Origin: Streptomyces sp. MH60
Lineage (GTDB): Bacteria; Actinomycetota; Actinomycetes; Streptomycetales; Streptomycetaceae
Direction: 5' to 3'
NCBI RefSeq assembly: GCF_002939385.1
Contig: NZ_MULI01000002.1
Coordinates: 1-64,000 of the forward strand
Length of the DNA: 64,000 bases
In this document: piece by piece, positions 60,859 to 64,000 of the stretch
Layout of the letters: each line of letters starts with the position of its first letter
Position numbering within the stretch: position 1 is the stretch's first letter
Notes under the pieces: generated by a model
What the model was told of the DNA's origin: nothing
The model's input: only the letters and a program-made list of their open reading frames with translations
The model's database searches: none
Program-made: the position numbers and the translations under genes

Positions 60859-61554
60859 TCAGTCGGCCCGGTCAGGTACGGGGGTCTGCGTGATGCCGTT
60901 CACGAGGACGTCGAAACTCCAGCGCATCCGGTCCCGGACCGCACCGTCGATGAGATCCGGCATGTGGGCGGCGATCGCCGGGTGCGTGGCCTCGTCGACG
61001 GAGCGCAGCGCACGCACGGTGGCGTCCCAGTCTTCCCCGGAGGTGGGGTCGTGTTCGTGCGTCGACTGCTCTGCGGCGGTGGCCGTGGCGTCCAGGAGCA
61101 GCTTGTCCACCCCCCAGGCGACCTGAGTCCGGGGCGCGCCGCTGTGCGCGAGCAGGTCGAGGATCCGTTCCACCAGCCGCAGGTAGTTCTCACCGCTCGG
61201 CCTGGCCACGAGTGCGGACCGGGCGAGCTGCGGGTGCTCGAACAGCACCAGGGTGTACGACGTCAGGACCGCGCTGAGCTGGTCCCGCCAGCCGTCACCG
61301 CCGCCCCGGCCGCTCAGGTCCACCTCGCCCAGCAGCGCGTCAAGCACCGCCGCGTGCAATGCGGCGGTGTTGGCGACGTAGACGTACAGGGAGGCCGGCC
61401 CGGTGTCCAGCTCCTGCGCCAGGCGGCGCATCGTGACCTTCTCCAGCCCCTCCGTCCGCATGATCTGCACAGCCGTGTCCACGATCCAACGCCGGGACAG
61501 AGCGGGCTTCGCCGGACGCTCCCGCCGGCTGACCGGCTCTTTTCTCGCACTCAT
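60859..61554 (-). CDS. TetR-family regulator of the monooxygenase unit
   Basis: 231 residues from ATG 61554 (the longer frame has no supporting start). The N-terminal helix-turn-helix lies at about 22-66 (RRWIVDTAVQIMRTEGLEKV, RRLAQELDTGPASLYVYV), followed by a TetR_C-type all-helical ligand domain. The gene lies directly upstream of the monooxygenase on the same strand. A copy of the CGAAC-NN-GTTCG palindrome sits 15 bases upstream of its start, and two copies precede the monooxygenase. This makes autoregulation and control of that operon likely. The inducer is unknown. Confidence 0.9.
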   Translation of the reverse strand: MSARKEPVSRRERPAKPALSRRWIVDTAVQIMRTEGLEKVTMRRLAQELDTGPASLYVYVANTAALHAAVLDALLGEVDLSGRGGGDGWRDQLSAVLTSYTLVLFEHPQLARSALVARPSGENYLRLVERILDLLAHSGAPRTQVAWGVDKLLLDATATAAEQSTHEHDPTSGEDWDATVRALRSVDEATHPAIAAHMPDLIDGAVRDRMRWSFDVLVNGITQTPVPDRAD

Positions 61555-61568
61555 GGCACCGATCGTAA

Positions 61569-61580
61569 CGAACGCGTTCG
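61569..61580 (-). promoter_or_regulatory. TetR operator at its own promoter
   Basis: CGAACGCGTTCG, a perfect 12-base palindrome, lies 15 bases upstream of the tetR ATG. It matches the two copies near 60.76-60.79 kb in all but the two central bases. Confidence 0.7.
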
Positions 61581-61734
61581 ACGCACGCGTCGGTCGGCGT
61601 TCCCGACCCACCTCGGCGAGGGAGGGGCGAGCCTGCAGATGCTTCCCGGCCGGGCGTCCACCGTGCCCGATTCGACGTACGTGACCACGCTGACGCTGCC
61701 GTCGGCGCCAAGCGGTCGATCAAGAGCCACCGAT

Positions 61735-61766
61735 TGTCGCAGCGCTGTTATATTAGCGCTGTGACA
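61735..61766 (+). promoter_or_regulatory. MarR promoter-operator
   Basis: Arms TGTCGCAGCGCT (61735-61746) and AGCGCTGTGACA (61755-61766) match at eleven of twelve positions and flank GTTATATT. The TATATT -10 box (61749-61754) lies inside, six bases before the GTG start at 61761. The site therefore covers promoter, transcription start and start codon at once. Confidence 0.7.
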
Positions 61767-62249
61767 TCTTCAGATCCCACAGCGCTACCCGACCCATGGC
61801 ACTCCCTGCACGAGCTTCTGGCCGTCATGGATGCCGAGATCGAGCAGGTATACGTCGAGCGTGGCATCGAGGGGGTGCGCCCGCGGTTCGCCTATCCGTT
61901 GATCCGGCTCGCCCACTCCGGACCACTGACCATTCGCGAGCTTGCGAAGTCGCTGGACCGCTCGCACTCCGCGATCAGCCAGACCATCGCCGCCATGCGC
62001 AAGGAGGATCTGGTCACCTCCGAGCCGGGGCCTGACGCCCGCACCCGGCGGATCGACCTGACGGCGCGCGGCCGATCGCTGGTGCCATTCCTGGAGGCGG
62101 AGTGGCGCGCCACCCACGAGACGGTCGCCGAATTGGACAGCGAGATCCCTTACGCGATGACCACCGTCGTCGAAGAGGTCCGGCGGGCGCTGGAACGCCG
62201 GTCGATGCGGCAGCGGATCCTCCACCACCTTGTCGAGCCACCGCGATGA
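61761..62249 (+). CDS. MarR-family regulator, probably leaderless
   Basis: 162 residues from GTG 61761. The winged helix is clear: LIRLAHSGPLTIRELAKSLD, RSHSAISQTIAAMRKEDLV and the wing GPDARTRRIDLT. Helical dimerisation segments lie at both ends. There is no ribosome site; instead a TATATT -10 box ends six bases upstream, so the mRNA probably begins at the start codon. A 32-base palindrome over the promoter indicates autorepression. The stop overlaps the start of the MFS exporter (ATGA), the classic MarR-efflux arrangement in which the exported compound is the inducer. Confidence 0.9.
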   Translation: MTSSDPTALPDPWHSLHELLAVMDAEIEQVYVERGIEGVRPRFAYPLIRLAHSGPLTIRELAKSLDRSHSAISQTIAAMRKEDLVTSEPGPDARTRRIDLTARGRSLVPFLEAEWRATHETVAELDSEIPYAMTTVVEEVRRALERRSMRQRILHHLVEPPR

Positions 62250-63547
62250 CGGGGCGTGTCCGTCTCCGGTTCCTTGACACCCGCCCGCTGCGTGGCAGTC
62301 AGCGGTTTCGCGACCTGTGGATCAGCACCTCGGTCTCTCAAGTCGGTGGGCAGATAGCAAACGTGGCGGTGCTGGCCCAGGTCTGGGACCTGACCGGCAG
62401 CCCGGTGGGCACCGGTGCCATCGGGCTCGCCACCGGCCTGCCGATGGTGGTGTTCGGGCTGCTCGGCGGCACGTTGGCCGATACCGTCGACCGCCGTGCG
62501 GTGGTGCGGGCCACCACCGCAGGCCAACTGCTGGCCGCCGCCGCGCTGTGTGCCCAGGCCCTGGCGGACAACCGGAACGTGCTGCTGCTGCTCGCCCTGG
62601 TCGCCGTGGGGACGAGCTGCAGCGCTCTCGGAGCTCCTGCCCGGCGTACCTTCCCGGTCCGGCTGCTGCCGGACGACCAGGTCGCGGCCGGTCTTGCGTT
62701 GACCAACGTCTCCTTCCAGGCAGCGATGCTGGCCGGGCCCGCGATGGCTGGGCTGATCATCGCCCGCTGGGATCTCCCTGCCGCATACGCAGCCCAGGCC
62801 GCGGCCATGGTCGTCTCGATGCTCGCGGTGATCCGCCTGCCTGCCATGCGGCCTGAAGGTGCCGACGCGGCGGGCGGCAGGCGGCGGCCGAAGCGTGGCG
62901 GTTGGCGGATCGTCCTGCGTCGCCCGGCACTGTGGGGCTCGATGGCCACCGACCTGTCCGCAACGCTGCTCGCCATGCCCATCGCGCTCTTCCCGCTGGT
63001 CAACGAGATTCGCTTCGGGGGAGACCCGCAGACCCTCGGCCTGTTCCTCTCGGCCGTCGCGATCGGGGGGATCACGGCCGGTCTGCTCTCCGGGACGGTG
63101 ACGCGCTGGCGCCGTGGCGGCCTGGTGCAGCTGTCCGCAGCCGGTGTCTGGGGCCTGGCCCTGGCCTGTTTCGGTCTGGCGGGGCCGTTGTGGCTGGCGC
63201 TCGGATGCCTGGCCGTGGCGGGCGCTGCCGACACCGTGTCGGTCGTCACCCGCAGTGCCCTGGTCCAGCTGGAGACCCCGGACGCGTACCGGGGGCGGGT
63301 CTCCTCGGTGGAGCACGTCATCGGTGTCGCGGGCCCCGAACTCGGCAACTTCCGTGGCGGTCTGTTGGCGTCGGCCACCTCCGCCTCCTTCTCCCTGGTC
63401 TTCGGCGGCCTGTCCGCCATCCTGGCGATCGCCGCCGTGGCCGCGACCAACGCGCCTCTTCGCGCCTACCGCACACCGCCTGCTCGCGCGAAGCCAACCG
63501 TCCCTGGGGCCGTCGACACGGCGGCAGCCGCTGGTCAGGTTTCCTGA
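62246..63547 (+). CDS. MFS exporter (EntS-like), coupled to marR
   Basis: 433 residues with about twelve membrane helices. The N-terminus FRDLWISTSVSQVGGQIANV and the GTLADTVDRRAVVR loop between helices 2 and 3 are typical of the EntS/macrolide-efflux-like MFS branch. A cytoplasmic Arg-rich loop (~205-225) splits the two halves, followed by the PDAYRGRVSSVEHV motif of this branch near 350. ATG 62246 overlaps the marR stop (ATGA), so the two are translated together. It likely exports a toxic or secreted small molecule that relieves MarR repression. A perfect hairpin follows 24 bases after the stop. Confidence 0.88.
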   Translation: MTGRVRLRFLDTRPLRGSQRFRDLWISTSVSQVGGQIANVAVLAQVWDLTGSPVGTGAIGLATGLPMVVFGLLGGTLADTVDRRAVVRATTAGQLLAAAALCAQALADNRNVLLLLALVAVGTSCSALGAPARRTFPVRLLPDDQVAAGLALTNVSFQAAMLAGPAMAGLIIARWDLPAAYAAQAAAMVVSMLAVIRLPAMRPEGADAAGGRRRPKRGGWRIVLRRPALWGSMATDLSATLLAMPIALFPLVNEIRFGGDPQTLGLFLSAVAIGGITAGLLSGTVTRWRRGGLVQLSAAGVWGLALACFGLAGPLWLALGCLAVAGAADTVSVVTRSALVQLETPDAYRGRVSSVEHVIGVAGPELGNFRGGLLASATSASFSLVFGGLSAILAIAAVAATNAPLRAYRTPPARAKPTVPGAVDTAAAAGQVS

Positions 63548-63571
63548 TTCGCCTCAAGCCTTGAGCCCGGT

Positions 63572-63613
63572 GTGAGGGGTGGTCGGCGTCCCGCGTCGCT
63601 GACCACCCCTCAC
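63572..63613. terminator. Terminator of the marR-MFS operon
   Basis: Perfect 13-base arms GTGAGGGGTGGTC (63572-63584) and GACCACCCCTCAC (63601-63613) with a 16-base loop, 24 bases after the MFS stop. Confidence 0.85.
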
Positions 63614-63619
63614 CGAGTG

Positions 63620-63745
63620 TCATTCCTCGTCGGCGGCGTCCGGCTCGCGCAGCGGACGCAAGCACCCGGGCAGGTCGGGGAGATGGAAGGAATACCGGCC
63701 GAGCATGTTGATGTGACGGCGGACGAACGGGGAGAGGGGGCCACG
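63620..63745 (-). mobile_element. C-terminal remnant of a Tn3-family transposase
   Basis: The minus strand reads PLSPFVRRHINMLGRYSFHL, then PDLPGCLRPLREPDAADEE and a stop. This is the conserved end of Streptomyces Tn3-type TnpA proteins as I recall them. Only about 40 codons remain and the preceding sequence shows no transposase core. I could not see a 38-base terminal repeat. The rest of the gap to 63897 is otherwise empty apart from the leader of the next gene. Confidence 0.6.
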
Positions 63746-63897
63746 TCCACGTCGTGGACGACCAGGGCCTGCCTTCGCCGGGCTACCGCGGAGGTTTACC
63801 CAGAGCCCAACCCGGGGTTGACGCCGGCATGGCCTGTCCACGACAGAATCTGGCGGGGACCGACGCTACCGCGGCAACGACATTCAAGGGGGAGTCA

Positions 63898-64000
63898 GTG
63901 AAGCGACGCGTACTCGGGATGCTGGCCGTGGCCTTCAGCGCGGTGTTGATCGCCACCACACCGGCCTCGGCACACAGCACAAACGACTGGGTGAAGACCA
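63898..64000 (+). CDS. Secreted protein, N-terminus only (3' partial)
   Basis: From GTG 63898, preceded three bases upstream by a strong GGGGGAG, the frame reads MKRRVLGMLAVAFSAVLIAT, then TPASAHSTNDWVKT, and runs off the window. This is a Sec signal peptide: positive MKRR, a hydrophobic core, and a likely cleavage after ASA at about residue 25. The mature protein begins around HSTNDW. Too little remains to identify the family. Confidence 0.75.
   Translation, partial: MKRRVLGMLAVAFSAVLIATTPASAHSTNDWVKT

Noticed and set aside
1..64000. CRISPR arrays, tRNA or rRNA genes, replication origin
   Set aside because: No regularly spaced repeats, no tRNA-like cloverleaf and no rRNA or DnaA-box cluster were noticed while reading both strands.

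Overview
The window is actinobacterial chromosome, most likely Streptomyces. It is uniformly GC-rich with strong G/C bias at third codon positions, uses GTG and some TTG starts, and carries Streptomyces hallmarks: a SARP/BTAD regulator, SpoIIE-type phosphatases, a STAS anti-sigma antagonist, a DUF5133 protein and a giant multidomain protein beside a YbaB-family gene. I see no rRNA, tRNA, CRISPR array or replication origin.

Region 1 (1-19.4 kb) is the 3' part of one enormous gene. The visible 6,455 residues hold helical repeats, an HExxH metallopeptidase-like segment, a DxD segment, a papain-fold (Tox-PL type) deamidase with Cys, His and Asp in place, long beta-rich stretches and a catalytically degenerate OTU-like domain. 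Converging on it are a YbaB/EbfC-family gene and a membrane-anchored ricin-type lectin gene.

Region 2 (21-28.7 kb) is mixed housekeeping: an NHL-repeat thioredoxin-like protein, a four-EF-hand protein, a membrane-anchored class A beta-lactamase-like serine hydrolase, an ascorbate-family PTS (fused IIA-IIB, then IIC) and an MBL-fold hydrolase.

Region 3 (29-54.6 kb) looks like a catabolic island. It holds an XRE-cupin regulator, an aldehyde dehydrogenase, a fused E1alpha/beta plus E2 of a 2-oxoacid dehydrogenase complex, an unusual M24-family protein, an MFS carrier, a divergent SDR / hydroxyacid dehydrogenase / carboxymuconolactone decarboxylase-like operon, and a one-carbon operon encoding MetF-like, LigM-like (tetrahydrofolate-dependent O-demethylase), PurU and VOC proteins. 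It ends with a MalT-type STAND/SARP regulator, a bicupin, a second MBL hydrolase and a GntR/FCD regulator. The attractive reading is removal of a methyl group from a methylated (probably aromatic) substrate onto tetrahydrofolate, oxidation of the C1 unit and release as formate, with the remaining carbon skeleton handled by the neighbouring dehydrogenases. The substrate cannot be read from sequence. A YhgE-like permease with its own TetR repressor sits inside the island.

Region 4 (55-64 kb) carries a PAS-GAF-SpoIIE phosphatase, a leaderless winged-helix gene, STAS and DUF5133 genes, a tetR / FAD monooxygenase / alpha-beta hydrolase unit with three shared operators, and a leaderless marR gene coupled to an MFS exporter. 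A Tn3-type transposase remnant and the start of a secreted protein close the window.

Decayed genes are frequent between the intact ones: a frameshifted hydroxyacid dehydrogenase, a SpoIIE fragment, a degraded second copy of the M24 gene end, a DyP-peroxidase-like fragment, a winged-helix copy, an SDR deletion remnant and the transposase tail. This suggests repeated gain and loss.
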